Counted from the first letter of the stretch, positions 42,446 to 54,320 are shown. The stretch: DNA of 64,000 nucleotides from Ichthyophis bannanicus (GCA_033557465.1 CM066031.1:1064830444-1064894443), one strand, 5' to 3'. Program-made: numbers and translations. The notes: generated from the sequence alone by a model not told the origin.

Positions 42446-43490
42446 TTGTTAAGTGTCGTCGAGTCGGTGTCAACTCATGGCGACCCTCTGGATAGTTGTC
42501 CTAAATTATGTTCGGTCTTCAGTCAGGCGGCTCATTGCTTGCACTTCAAGTAGTTCTTGTTCCAGGTATGGTTATAGTCCCTGTTGAATAATCTTCAGTA
42601 GAATCTTGCTGGCATGTGGGATCAGAGTGATTGTGCGATAGTTTCCACAGTCAGTTGGATCACCTTTCTTTAGTATTGGTATAAATACAGATCTTTTCCA
42701 CTCAGTTGGCCATGATGTTGTCTTCCAAATTTCTTGGCAGAGCCTTGTAAGTATGGTAACAGCTGCATCAGATTGCTGTAATACTTCTATGGGAATGCCA
42801 TCAATGTCTAGTGCTTTGTTCTTTGATAAGGTTTTCAATGATGCTTCAACTTCTTCTTTCATCACCAACGGTTCCGGATCATAAGGTACAGGTTGAAACG
42901 GCTGTTGGTCCACTTGATCTTTATCATATAAAAACTCTGCATATTCTTTCCACCTTTTCTTTATTTTCTCAGCATCATTTAACATAGAACCTTGAGCATC
43001 TTGTAACATTCCAATTCGAGGCTGGAATTTTTTAACTCTCATAGCTTTAGGAAAGCCGATCTTGTTCTTCCTTTAATAATTTCTGCTTCTATTTCTTTGC
43101 ATGTGTCATTGTAGTACTTTTCCTTGTCTTGTCTTGCTGCACATTGGAAATCTCTGCTGAGCTCTGTGATTGTCTTTCTTTCTCCTCTAGGCTTTAGCTT
43201 TTCTGCATTTCTGGGAAATTTTCAGCGTTTCTTCCGTCATCCATTTTGGCCGTTTTTGCTTTTTCACGTTTTGTAGAGACTTCTCGCTTTCTTCCAACAC
43301 TATCTTCTTGATATCATTCCATAACTCTTCTGGAGTTCTGTCATTTGTATCTAAAGCAGCAAATCGATTTTGCATGAAGTCTTTACATTCCAGTGGTATA
43401 TTCTCAAGGTCATATTTTGCTGTATTCAAGAGTGGTTTGCTCTTTTTCCAAGATCCATTTCTTGATTTAGGATTCACTCATGTGGACATA
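42446..43490 (-). pseudogene. RTE/BovB-type LINE with internal deletion
   Basis: The minus frame 43477-43187 (IPLECKDFMQNRFAALDTND, PKWMTEETLKISQKCRKAK) is the stretch between endonuclease and RT in BovB-like elements. The frame 43042-42572 holds the first RT blocks (LKTLSKNKALDIDGIPIEVL, WPTEWKRSVFIPILKKGD, NYRTITLIPHASKILLKI). The remaining RT with its catalytic Asp box is missing; sequence jumps to the RTE 3' end at 42446-42540 (GTTGTTAAGTGTCGTCGAGT, CAACTCATGGCGACCCTCTG). The loss is therefore internal, not simple 5' truncation. Confidence 0.85.
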
Positions 43491-43504
43491 GGATACAGCT
43501 TTCT

Positions 43505-44755
43505 TTACTTTCTTTATCTTTACTTTATTGTGATATTTGATATACCACCCAACACCAAGGCATCTGAGAAGTTTACAATACACAAAAAATATGTTACAGG
43601 AAAAAGGAACAGAAAAAGAACGCCATTATGAGGATAGGAAAGGAAGGAGAGCGAAGAGGGGAAGTAATAGAGAGTTTAACTGAAAGGGGAGGGGAGGGCA
43701 GATGAGGGCAGGAATTAGGAAGGAGAGGGTGAGAGGTCAAAAGCAAGGGAGAAAAGATGAGCTTTCAGCATTGCCTTAAAGCGGAGAAAGGAAAGCTCGA
43801 GACGAAGATCTGATGGGAGGGAGTTCCATAGGAGGAGTCCCAGGAAAAATAAGGCAGAGGCTCGGGTGGGTTCCAGATGTGCAATTGAAGGGGATGGGAG
43901 AAAAAGGCAGTTGGAGTGAACCTGGAAAAGGGGATGATAGGAGGTGTGAAGATGAATGAGGTTGGATAAATACTGAGGGGTATGGGTGTGGATGACATGA
44001 TGTACCAGCATTAGGACCTTGTATTGTATATGAAACTTTATGGGTAACCAATGCAAGTTAATAAGCAGAGGGGTAATATGATCTGAGCAGGAGGCATGGG
44101 TGAGTATGCGGGGAGTGGTGTTTTGGAGGAGTTGAAGACAGAATTTGGTACAAAGGGAAGCCAGGCAGGGCAACATTACAGTAGTCGATATGGGACATGA
44201 TGAGAGAGAAGAGAAGAGTAGTCAGGGGAATGGGAGCCTGCACGAGGGAAGGGGCCAGAGAGGGTGGAGAACTGGAGAGGGAAAACCGAATGGCAGCAGT
44301 CTTAGCAGAGCTGATGTGAAGAAAGTTAGTGTCAATCCAGGCAGAAAAAAGAAGAAAGACAGGCATTCAATGGGGCCAAGTCAGGAGCGGAGGGGGCAAA
44401 TGTGAAGAACAAGAAGAACATCGTTGGTGTAGTAATAAACAGAGAGTCCATGTTGTTGAATAAAGAGGGAAAGAGGGACCAGGAAGATATTCAAAAGGAG
44501 AGGGGCAAGAACAGAGTCTTAAGGGATGCCACAGGATAGCGGAGTGGCAGAAAGAGGAAGAACCAATGAGGACAGTGAAGACAGAGAGGAAAGGAAAGAG
44601 TGAAACAGCAAAAAACAGAACCAGCAATGCTGAGACAGGAGAGAAGAGTGCGATGGTCAACCAGATCAAGAGAGACGGCCAGCGAAATATTACCATGATC
44701 ATGACAGGAGTGAAGTTCATTGAGAAGGGATAGAATAATAGTCTCAATGCTGCAA
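43505..44755 (-). pseudogene. L2-clade LINE, minus strand
   Basis: The RT start is seen at 44755-44650 (CSIETIILSLLNELHS, GNISLAVSLDLVDHRTLLSC), then the C-terminal part at 44176-43715 (NTTPRILTHASCSDHITPLL, LHWLPIKFHIQYKVLMLV, LLWNSLPSDLRLELSFLRFK, LKAHLFSLAFDL). The 3' tail with GGTGGTATATCAAATATCAC lies at 43505-43575. Frameshifts break the middle and the catalytic region is not readable. Confidence 0.8.
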
Positions 44756-44830
44756 CCATCTTTATCTTTATGTAGTGCTTGATATACCGCCCAAGCATAT
44801 ACATCAGGGCAGTGTACAATAAAATCAATT
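44756..44830 (-). repeat. Second L2-type 3' tail
   Basis: On the minus strand, GGGCGGTATATCAAGCACTA, CATAAAG ends exactly where the RT of the next L2 copy begins. It is a separate tail of the same type as 43505-43575, so two L2 copies lie in tandem. Confidence 0.6.
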
Positions 44831-44897
44831 AGAAAAAGAAAAGAACGCCATGATAATATTAAATACTCAATGCACATTATCAGAGGCATTTCTCCTA

Positions 44898-45290
44898 CTA
44901 AATTAATCCAGTTTGATCAATATGTATAAGAGTGGTCATAACTCCCTTTGATTGCTCAGCCAACACCTTTGCAAGGATCTTAGCATCCATATTTAAGAGA
45001 CAGATAGGTCTGTATGAGCTACATGATTTTGGGTCTGTATCATCTTTATGCAAAAGAGTAACATTAACTTGTTTAAAAGATTTTGGGAAGTGACAATGTT
45101 CTAACATCCCATTTAAAACACAAAGCAATATAGGAGATATTAAAATCCAAAAATATTGTAAAATTCTAGGGGGAAGCCATCGGGATCTGATGCCCAAACC
45201 CCTGCCAGGTCCCTCAACACCTTCCAGAGTACTAACCCCCTTATGGGGGTATCCATCATGACACTGTTCCTCAGTCACATACCTCCCCTT
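44898..45290 (-). pseudogene. L1 LINE reverse transcriptase fragment
   Basis: The minus frame 45278-44898 carries the L1 RT N-terminal blocks: SKQVNVTLLHKDDTDPKSC-like text, SYRPICLLNMDAKILAKVLA, and LIHIDQTGLI. The order and spacing match L1 (YRPISLLN...DyKilaKila...ihxdQtGFi). The catalytic FADD region is not included. Confidence 0.8.
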
Positions 45291-45869
45291 TTATAGCCAC
45301 AAAAAAATCTTTTCAAAAGGTTTTCAAGCCCAAATATGCTGAAATGTACAATTTCCCATAATATTTAAGTTAGCCCAGCTGATACATCCAAGGTACCCAC
45401 CAGGCGTCAAATAGCTAGAGAGATGAAAGCAGAAAGAACTTCTCAGCTAGCGCTCATTCCAAAGGTTTTCATAAACCACATCAGATTAATCTACTCCAAG
45501 CTCCATAGGTTACACACAGAAGTAATGCATAACATTCAAAATATTCTGTGAAAAATCTGCAGGCAATATGTGTTTTGAGAACATAGAGTGGGAGTTCACA
45601 AACTGAATAATAAGACAACGCCAAATGGGTGCATATGGGGCATATCCATCTTAAACATTAAGATATCCATAGTACTGACATTCCATATTCCCTGAATCAA
45701 AGCTTCATGCATATACTGTACAGTATATCTATTTAACTTAAACCATTATGTTGTGTTTATTCTGTGAGTGTGTGTTAGAGAGAGAGAGAGAGAGAAAATC
45801 ATGAGATAGATGTAGCCCGTTAAGATCTGAAGTCCCTCACTGCCTCTCAATTTTAATGTGCAGGAGACT
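45291..45869. other. Unassigned DNA with an AG repeat
   Basis: An (AG)n microsatellite at 45777-45794 lies in otherwise unremarkable sequence. No gene recognised. Confidence 0.4.
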
Positions 45870-46555
45870 ACTTCTACTACTACTGAGCATTTGTATAGCG
45901 CTACAAGACATATGCAGCACTGCATAATCATGTAAGAGACAGTCCCTGCTCATCAGAGCTTACAATCTAGTCAAGACAGACAACACAGTAGGTGTAGACA
46001 TGGGATACATCTAGGGGGAATAGTAAGGAAACACATAGGAGACCAGATGAGTCAAGATCCAAAAGCAACAGCGAAGAGGTGAGTTTTTAGCCTAGATTTG
46101 AAATAGGCCAGAGAAGATACCTGACATACAGACTCAAGTAGTTTGTTCAAGGCACAAGGAGCAGCAAGGTGAAAAGAGTGGAGTCTGGAATTAGCAGTAG
46201 AAGAGAAGGGCACAGATAGAAGTGATTTGCTTGAAGAGCGGAGTTCCCGAGGAGGGGTGTAGGGAGAGATAAGAGAGGAAAGATAGTGAGGAGCTGCAGA
46301 GTGAATGCACTTATAGGTCAGCAGGAGACGTTTGAACTGGCTGCAGAAATGGATAGGGAGCCAATGAAGTGACTTGAGAAGAGGGGTAATATGAGCATGA
46401 TGAGGCTGGCAGAAGGTTAACGGCTCAGCAGAGTGTTGAACAGACTGAAGGGGAGAGAGATGATTTAGCGGGAGACCAGTAAGGAGTAGGTTACAATAAT
46501 CAAGACAGGAGGAGACTGAGGGTACAACATTAGGGTGTAACACTATCTGCATGAG
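45870..46555 (-). pseudogene. L2/Rex-like LINE C-terminal end, minus strand
   Basis: The minus frame 46552-46052 of 166 codons ends an ORF2: HHAHITPLLKSLHWLPIHF, LTYKCIHSAAPHYLSSLIS, LRSSSKSLLSVPFSS, FKSRLKTHLFAVAFGS. The 3' UTR carries TAGCGCTACAAGACATATGC on the plus strand. Stop-free over 500 bases, so a fairly young fragment; no catalytic part is present. Confidence 0.75.
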
Positions 46556-46689
46556 GTCTACCCTTCATGGAATTCTGGGATCCAGGTTAGGACATCTTAG
46601 CTGGGTGGCTTTTGGATCTCCTCACTCTCTGCCCTTCACACACACTTCCATAAAGCACAAGTCCAGTTTAGGATGTATTCTAAACCAAA

Positions 46690-47725
46690 AGTTAAGAACA
46701 TAAGAACTGCCATATTAAGTCAGACCAAAGTCCATCACGTCCAGTGTTCTGTTTCCAACAGTGACTAATCCAGGTAACAAGTAACTGGCATATCCCAAAA
46801 GGAGCCAATTCCATGCTACTTATCCCCCGAGAAAGGCAGTAGTTTTATTTTGGTCTATCTTAATAATTTATGGACTTTTCTTGCAGGAATTTGTCCAAAG
46901 CTTTTTAAAACCCAGCTACACTAACTGCTTTACTTCCTACTACTTATTCTTCCCCATGTATATCACTTTGCATTTGTCCACATTAAATTTCACCTGCCGT
47001 TTGATGTCCAGTCTTTCAGTCTCCAAGATCCTCCTACAATTCTTACAATTTGCATCTTTAAATTTGCAGATAACAGCAGATTATTCAGTCACTTTGCTTG
47101 TTAGTCCCAATTCCAGATCATTTATTTATTTATTTATTTGACCCATCAGCTCCTGGATTTTCTTGGCATTGTGACAGGAAATAGATTCCGAGGCAATGGA
47201 GGGCTGTGACTTGCCCAAGGCCACAAGGAGCACTAGTGGGAACTGAACCCTGGTCTCTGTTACCAAGCCAGTATTCTAACAATTAGGCTACTCCTTCACT
47301 CCAAATCATTTATGTAGATGTTAAAAAGTACCTTTTCCAGTAGAGATCCCTGGGGTGGTACTCTGTTTACTTTCCTCCACTGAAAAACATTGCCCATTTA
47401 GTCCTACTCTATTTTCTTCCTCAACCAGTTTCCAATCCTCAAAGGGACATTGCCTACTACGCCAACACTTTTTAATTTCCTCAGGAGTCTCTCATACAGG
47501 ACTTTGTCAAACACTGTCTGAAAATCTAAATACTCTATATTAACTGGCTCATCTTCATCCATGGAGCAGATTGGTAAGGCAAGACTTCCCTTGGCTAAAT
47601 CCATGTTGACTTTCTCCCATTAAACCACATCTGTCCATGTGTTCAGTAATTTTGTTCTTTATAATAGTTTCTACCATTTTCATTGGCATCGACATCAGGC
47701 TCACCGGTCTATTGTTTCCTGATCA
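46690..47725 (-). pseudogene. CR1 LINE, minus strand, split by a SINE
   Basis: Reverse complement of the CR1 subfamily at 51600-53015. The end motif AAGAACATAAGAACTGCCAT and CTGTTTCCAACAGTG lie at 46692-46765. RT text near 47400-47640 reads GKSFNKV-like and EYLDFQTVFDKVLYERLLRK, VNMDLAKGSLALP and MVETIIKNKITEH. No long frame. A SINE with target duplication interrupts it at 47126-47300. Confidence 0.75.
47126..47300 (-). repeat. tRNA-headed SINE with target duplication
   Basis: On the minus strand: GGAGTAGCCTAATTGTTAGA (A box), GGGTTCAGTTCCCACTAG (B box), GGCCTTGGGCAAGTCACAGC (core) and an AAATAAATAAATAAA tail. Flanks CCAGATCATTTAT (47113-47125) and CCAAATCATTTAT (47301-47313) are the target duplication, one base apart. 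Confidence 0.85.
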
Positions 47726-49336
47726 CCAATGGGGGCCCAATTAACTGGCAAAGTATAAAAGTAGAACAAACACAGTTTGTCTTTTGGGACCCTCTCTGAT
47801 GGCTGGGAAACCCCCTATGCTCATGTTCCCTGAAGATACCTTGTGGATCTGGAGTCTTAACTCAGATGTCGTCACAGGTACTGTACTTCTGTAAAATCTC
47901 ACCCTTCTCATCTCAGCTGCTCATCTCAGCTCTGCTTTATCCTCTTCTCTTTTCCAGAATCAGTGCACCCTTTTCCTTCTCAATATTCATGATCTCTTCT
48001 TTCCTCGGACTCCTTTCACTCCCTCTTCAGCAGTGGTATTCTGGATTAGTCACCCAGAGGCCTAAGCAACCCCGGTCACTTCTGAGCAATCCACTGTTCC
48101 TTAAGGTAGACTGGCTTGGCCAGACAAAGACAAAGACTGTCCTTTGGGGCTGGGTTTTTATATCAATCCAAATGTCCTTCCAAATGAGATCTCCTCCCAT
48201 TACTTCACTGGTGCAGTGTGTCCTCCCCTAGTCCTGAAACTGTAGTTCAAAAAAGTCAAAATACATTACTCTCATAGAGCCACTAGAGGTCTCCCTCATC
48301 TAAGCAAGACAATACCTTAGGGGTTTCAGCATACATGTTTGGAGAGGTTGGATGGGAGAATTGTTTGATTATTTTGCAAAGATGATTGAACCATTTTGAT
48401 AGGGGTGATTCAAGCTAAAGATATAAAATCTGCTATACTGTAGCATTAAATAAAAACTTATGTTAAGAGGCTTTCAATTCTCCAGTTTACCTGTTTTTGG
48501 CAAAATAAGATCCCTTAGCTAGCTACTTTTTAAAGCAGCCACTCTTAAGATGAATAGAGCTGAGAAAATACAGAGGGTTTTTTTGTACATAATCATCCTT
48601 GCAACCTTTCATTGCCTGGCTCAAGGCCAAGCTCCTATCTACGAAGGGACGCCTTCTGCGCCTTTTCTTTTGTTATTGTTGCCCTTTGAACAATGGTCAT
48701 TTTGTTCCAAGGCTAGAACATGGGAGCCGAAATGCAGCACACAATTGTGTGATCCTTGGACAAGCCTGTGTCCCAACTTTGTCTGGAAACCTGCAGCAAA
48801 ACGCCTTCTAAGTAATTCCTTTCAAAAGATAGAGGGAAGGATAGGAAGAAACAATAGCCAAATGTCACTGAGCACAGTGCAGAAGGCCGATTTCATATTT
48901 CTCCCAAAGACTTGCTAATATTGTGTATTTGCTGGAAATTTCATCCAATTCTTCCTCCTCCCCCATCCATACACATTTTTCAGTGCATCCTGTTGCTTCC
49001 TTGCCAGTATGATGCTGGAGGAAGTAGTGGGAGAGATTTAAGTGATTATTTAGCCTTATAAATCTCCTCACTGCTTTACTTTCCTTTAATTTTAACTCAT
49101 CCTGTAATGTTATTATTTCTACTTCTGTCTTTTGAGTTGATGCACATGCTTATAAGACTGAAGAAAGAAAGGGCTAGTTTATAACAGTCCAACATCTGTA
49201 TTCAAGAACACATGCTGGGATCCTTCTGTAATATCCTCCTAGCATCATCATACCTGGTGTGTTTTACTCCTGCTTTGCTATTAATCAGTCATGAGCGCCC
49301 TTCTGGTTTTACTGTGATCTGCAGATAATAATATAC
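47726..49336. other. Unassigned DNA with one signal-peptide-like frame
   Basis: The only frame worth noting is 48550-48918 (122 codons, plus), starting MNRAEKIQRVFLYIIILATF and then HCLAQGQAPIYE, which resembles a signal peptide with a cleavage region. The rest has six scattered Cys and no known domain; no promoter or splice context supports it. 47726-48300 and 48920-49336 show nothing I can name. Confidence 0.35.
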
Positions 49337-49716
49337 AGGCTGATATTGAGCCCCTGGCAGTCACAGTGTTTTATTAAATGCCGGCCTCCGCAGGTAAAAT
49401 AAAACTGGGTATTAAGTGGAAGTATGCGGTTAGTGAATTCCACTGACTATCTGAATAATGGTGATATTCAGCTGCTATCCAGATGGCCAACCACATAAAG
49501 CTAGGCCTGCTGATTTGGGTGCCTAACTTTGAGGGTTTTTATCCAGTTAGTGGACTGAAAATTGTTGCTAACCAGAAAACACCCTGGGCCACCCTTGCCC
49601 TGTCTACAAACCACCCCGGCGCCCTCCAGATGTGCTGCTGAATATCCCTCTCACTGACCCCTATCCAGTTGCCAGGTGCTGCTAACCAGATAAGTGCCTT
49701 TGAATATCGGGCCCAC
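49337..49716. repeat. MITE-like element with GATATTSRGCCC ends
   Basis: The left end GGCTGATATTGAGCCCC and the inverted right end TGGGCCCGATATTCAAAGG are imperfect inverted repeats. The interior contains further GATATTCAGCTGCTATCC and TTATCCAGTTAG motifs in both orientations. Non-autonomous; family not named. Confidence 0.55.
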
Positions 49717-50109
49717 AGAGCATAGACATTTTCTGAAAGAGGATATACCCTGATTTTAGCACACATGGAGGTAACGGAAACTGAATTCTTTTGAAGAGAT
49801 GTGACTGTTACAGTAATTATTTTGGAATTTTTCAAACTAAGATGGTAATTGAAATGATTAAAAAGAGTGTGTTTTTTTCTTGACCTATCAGAAATAGTTG
49901 AAGCTCTGTGAGGGGCCTCTCATGGCTAATAAACAATCAAGGACGTTGTCTGAGGTCTTTTTCCCCTTTTTTGTGATAGTGATAGGGGTCATTGTTTGTT
50001 ATGATTAGTTTTGCATATATATGTCATACATGGGGGCTAGGGCGAGTGAAGGCATGGGAGTGATGTCGTTGGGGCCTGGGCTTTTCATTGGTTCTTTGTC
50101 TCCACCGGT
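49717..50109. other. Unassigned non-coding DNA
   Basis: No gene or repeat recognised, though the last part may belong to the 5' side of the L2 copy that follows. Confidence 0.35.
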
Positions 50110-50630
50110 CTGCTAGTGGGGGGACATGGCTCACTTGTCTAGCAGAACTCAAGGAAAGGATATTAACTGGAAAGTCAAATGTCATCTTTTGTGTGTTGAT
50201 CTTGTAAAGATTACATTAACAAAAGGTATATTTGACCCCATAAGGCCAATTGAGGGTGTATCATCTACGAGCACTTGCAGTATTGTCATCACTCCTGGTT
50301 TTTTGTTGCTGCTTCTACCTTGTGGAATGTGTTACCTCTAGAAATTTGCTTGGAGTCTTCGTTTCATAAGTTTAAGGCTGTTCTTAAGACACTTTACTTT
50401 TTTTTTTTTTTAAAAGACTTTTCCACCAGGTTGACTATAAGAAAGTTATTTAATTTTTTTGAACTGAGCTTTTCTTCCCTCTTTTCCTATTGTATCCCTT
50501 GTTTGCTATTGTAATTTCATTTTGTTTTTCCCTGTCTTCCTTGCCGTGTCTTGGTATTTCCCTTGCTTTTGTAAACCACCTAGATATTAGAATTTGGATT
50601 TGCGGTATATCAAATAAATAAACCATAAAC
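50110..50630 (+). pseudogene. L2-clade LINE 3' end
   Basis: C-terminal ORF2 text LWNVLPLEICLESSFHKFKA, VLKTLYF at about 50315-50400, interrupted by a T run, then the 3' UTR and tail TGTAAACCACCTAGATATTA, TTGCGGTATATCAAATAAAT. 5'-truncated. Confidence 0.75.
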
Positions 50631-50639
50631 TATAATGAG

Positions 50640-51055
50640 CCTCATTCCTAAAACAGGGTATGTGGAGTACAATCATCCCTCATAATATTTGCACCATGTC
50701 AGAGTGTTTCTTTCTGGAGTTCACAGGATGTCATATGTATAAGACCTACTGTGATATTGGAGGTCTTGTGTTTCATTTCATTTTGAAGCCCTTCCAAGCT
50801 AATTACGACATAAAAATCCAAATCATCTTTTGCATATTTTTGGCTAAGTACTGCGGCAATGTTTAGCACTTGCTTCCTTATTTGCTTTAATACACAAAAA
50901 CAGGCATATAGTAAAGTCTACTACAAAACAATTCCCAAACAGAGCCTTTAAGTATTTAATAACAGCTGGAGCCAAAAATTTCATTCTTCAGTACTGAAGT
51001 TAATCATAATTAATATAGGGAAAAAAAGCTCATTCAAGCCCTCACAGAATTTTTT
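50640..51055. other. Unassigned non-coding DNA
   Basis: No gene or repeat recognised. Confidence 0.35.
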
Positions 51056-51059
51056 TTTT

Positions 51060-53018
51060 AAAGAGTGCAGGGATAAGGCAGGCCAAGAGAATTTGAAAAA
51101 AAAAAGCTTGCTTTGGAAACAAAAATGCACAACAAAAATTTGCCTTGGAAGAAAAGGCCTGGCAATCCACTTCCAGTCATACCTTGCCAAGAAAACCCAG
51201 GAGCTGCTGGGTCGCCAAGACTTGACTTGATGGCACTTAAAAAAAAAAAAGAAAAAAAAAAAAAGAGGGGACAAGGCCATAGCAGAGAGTATGAATGAAT
51301 TATTTGCTTTGGTCTTTACTGAAGATGATGCAGAGAAGTTACTCATGACTGAAATGGTATTTAAAGGTGATGCATCGGAAGAACTGAAAGATAAATCGGG
51401 AAGATGTATTACAACTATTTGACAAACTAAAGAGTAGCAAATCACCTGGACCGGGTGGTATACATCCAAGGTAGTTGAAAAAACTGAAATATGAGATTGC
51501 TGACCTACTATTAGTAATCTGTGAACTATCGTTAAAATCATTTTAATACCTGAAGATTGGCAAATGGCCAATGTAATGCAAATTTTAAAAAAAGGATTCC
51601 AGGGATTATCCAGGAAACTACAGACAGGTGAATCTGATGTCAGTACCAGGCAAAATGTTAGAAATCATTATAAAGAACAAAATTACTGAACATGTAGATA
51701 GCCATGGTTTAATGGGAGAAAGCCAACATGACTTTAGCCAAGGAAGATCTTGTCTTACTAATAAACAGGTAGACAAAGGTGAGCCAGTTGATATGGTGTA
51801 ACTGGATTTTCAGAAAGCCTTTGACAAGGTCACTTATAAGATTCTTGGCAAAATTAAAAAGTCATGGGATAAGAGACAGTGTACTACTGTGGATCACAAA
51901 CTGGTTAAAAGGTAGAAAGCAGAGGGTATGGCTAAATGGCCAATTTTCCCATGGAGAAAGGTTAACAGTGGAGTACCCCAGGGATCTGTGCTGGGTCTAC
52001 TGCTTTTTAACATATTCATAAATGACCTGGAAATGGGAATAATGAGAGAAGTAATCAAATTTGCAGAGGATGCAAAATTATTCAAAGTTGTTAAAACCCA
52101 AGAGGATTGTGAAAAAGTCAAGAGGAGCTTGATAAACTGGAAGACTGGACGTTCAAATGGCAGATTAAATTTAATGTGGACAAGTGCAAAGTTATGCCAA
52201 ATAGTTACACGATGCAAGGTTCCACATTAGGAACCACCACAGAGGAAAAACATTTAGGCGTCATCATGGATAACACCTTGAAATCCTCCGCCCAGAGTGC
52301 AGTGGCGGCCAAGAAAGCAAATAAAATGGTAGGAATCATAAGGAAAAGAATGGAAAATAAAACAAAGGATATTATAATGCCTCTTTATTGTTCCATGGTG
52401 TGACAGCACCTTGAATATTTTGTGTAATTCTGGTCGCCATATCCTAAAGAGGATATAGCAGAATTAGAAAAGGTACAGAGAAGAGCCACCAAATGGTAAA
52501 GGGGATGGAAAGATACCCCTATGAAGAGAGGCTTAAACGTTTAGGGCTCTTCAACCTGGAAAAGAGATGGCTCAGGGGAGATATGATAGAGGTCTATAAA
52601 TTAATGGAGTGGAACAGGTAAATGCAGATTGTAGCTTCATTGTGTGTCCCCTATTCTTTCTACTTTTTTATGGTGCAAACAATATAACCCATTTAAGACT
52701 AATATAAGAAAATATTTTTTCACTCAGCATGTAATCAAACTCGGGAATTTGTTATCAGGTTCTGTAGTAAAAGCTGTTAGTATAGCTGGATTTAAAAAAG
52801 GTTTGGACAAGTTCCTGGAAGAAAGGTCCATAAACCATTATTAAAGATGACCTGGGAAATCCACTGCTTGCCCAAATAAAAGCATTGTGGAACCTGTGTG
52901 TCTTTTTGGGAACTTGTGGGGTACTTCTGACCTGAATTGGCCAATGTTGGAAACAGGATACTGGGCTTGATGAACCTTGGTCTGATCCAGTATGGCATAT
53001 CTTCTGTTCTTCTGTTCT
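51060..53018 (+). pseudogene. CR1 LINE: reverse transcriptase to 3' end
   Basis: Starts in the linker before RT (homologous to 13620-13870), then RT text with LDFQKAFDKVTYKILGKI-like blocks near 51800, SGVPQGSVLGLLLFNIFIND (51966-52025), FAEDAKL near 52062 (first Asp of FADD replaced by Glu), and HLGVIMDNTLK near 52251. C-terminal blocks PLYCSMV and a FKKGLDKFLEER end follow. The 3' UTR ends TCTGATCCAGTATGGCATAT, CTTCTGTTCTTCTG. Many stops and frameshifts. The same subfamily appears inverted at 6092 and 46690. Confidence 0.85.
51139..51270 (+). repeat. RTE-tail-derived SINE fragment nested in CR1
   Basis: GGCCTGGCAATCCACTTCCA, GGGTCGCCAAGACTTGACTT and GATGGCACTT are the sense strand of the RTE 3' end seen inverted at 32010 and 42446, followed by an A-rich tail (51239-51264). 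No 5' head is visible, so this is a truncated SINE or RTE tail. Confidence 0.7.
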
Positions 53019-53129
53019 AAATTCAATCATTGGAAAAAAAACCCTTGTGTACCTAAAAATAATTTTATCAATCAATGCAAAATAGTGCAAACATAAAAAT
53101 CTTAATTCAGTATGAGGATGCCCTATGCA

Positions 53130-53345
53130 CAGCGGCTTGGAGAAGTAACCTAGTGGTTAGAGCAGTGGCCTCTGACCAAAGAGATCAGAGTTTGAATTCC
53201 AATGGTACTCCCTGTGGCCTTGGGAAAGTCACTTAACCCTCCATTGCCTCAGGTACAATTTTCCTCTGGGGAAAGGGAAATACCTACCGAAACTCACCTT
53301 GAAGTACTACTAGAAAGGTGTGAGCTAAAAAATTATACAAAAATA
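53130..53345 (+). repeat. tRNA-headed CORE-type SINE
   Basis: Head AGTAACCTAGTGGTTAGAGC, B box GAGTTTGAATTCCAATGGT (degenerate), core GGCCTTGGGAAAGTCACTTA, CCCTCCATTGCCTCAGG and TACTACTAGAAAGGTGTGAG at the 3' side. Most complete core of the plus-strand copies. Confidence 0.85.
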
Positions 53346-53576
53346 GGTGCTGCCTTTCCTTTCTCTGTGCCCATGTTACTTCCAAAAGCAAAATCTTACA
53401 ACATTTTACTCCAATGCTACGAGATCTTCATTTGTTACCTGTAAAGTATCATGTTCAATTGACGTATTTATGTATTGTTTGTGAGGTATTCCATACAAAC
53501 AGATCCTCTGAATTGAGCTTTCTTTTGCAAAGGCATAAGCCATCCTGGAGCAAAAAAAGAAGCGGCAGATACACAC

Positions 53577-53700
53577 CCAATAAACTTAAAAACTTTATTA
53601 AACCAAGGGGTGGCCAAAACCCAACACAGGCCGTGTTTCGTAATTACTTCATCAGGGGCTATCCAGGCACACTGTGGGTGTGAAGTACAAAAACTTCACC
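53577..53700 (-). repeat. Dispersed repeat with CCCTGATGAAG and AATAAAGT
   Basis: On the minus strand: GCCCCTGATGAAGTAATTAC, GAAACACGGCCTGTGTTGGG, then GGTTTAATAAAGT. A diverged member of the module at 14680 and 54356. Confidence 0.5.
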
Positions 53701-53825
53701 AGGATCGATAAAAAACTGGCAGATACTAATATCAGAATAGCTTTTTTCTGGTCTCTCTTTCTACACAGCTACTACACTCTGTGTTAGTATCCTGAGCTCC
53801 AGAACCCCACACAGACACAAGCAGG

Positions 53826-54320
53826 AAAACAGATAAAAGAATAGAAGAATAAAAGACCATACCTAAGCTAAACGGGCGTCACAGTAAAAAATTATAACAT
53901 ATCTACATCATGTGACACTCAAAACAATAAATAAATAAATAAATAATTAAATAGTAATAGCATGTGTGTAGATAAAAAATATCTTACATAAGAAATACCA
54001 TACATAAAATTATACATGTATACATTGTATAGTATGACTTATACATAAACACAACAAAGAAAGAAGTAGACGCAGGGCAGGAAGACAATCACAGACTAGT
54101 GGTGAGGACACTCAAAAGAATTTGTAACAATTGGTACTCACTATAGTATACCATGGGAAAAATTCCCCGTATGGTAAAATCTAAGTAGCTGTCACCATTA
54201 ATCCGACAGAGAAGGAGTCTTGTTAGTGTTAAACTGAACGTTATAATGTTATAATTTTTTACTGTGATGCCCGTTTAGCTTAGGTATGGTCTTTTATTCT
54301 TCTATTCTTTTATCTGTTTT
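53826..54320. repeat. 75-bp near-perfect inverted repeat with 345-bp spacer
   Basis: Arm 53826-53900 (AAAACAGATAAAAGAATAGA ... ATTATAACAT) is the reverse complement of arm 54246-54320 with a single mismatch (ACGCCC against ATGCCC). The spacer 53901-54245 is AT-rich, contains (AAAT)n and an imperfect hairpin near 54150 (ACCATGGGAAAAATTCCCCG), and has no frame. It may be a MITE with long terminal repeats or an inverted duplication. Confidence 0.85.

Noticed and set aside
45777..45794. Regulatory element at the AG repeat
   Set aside because: A short microsatellite with no associated gene.
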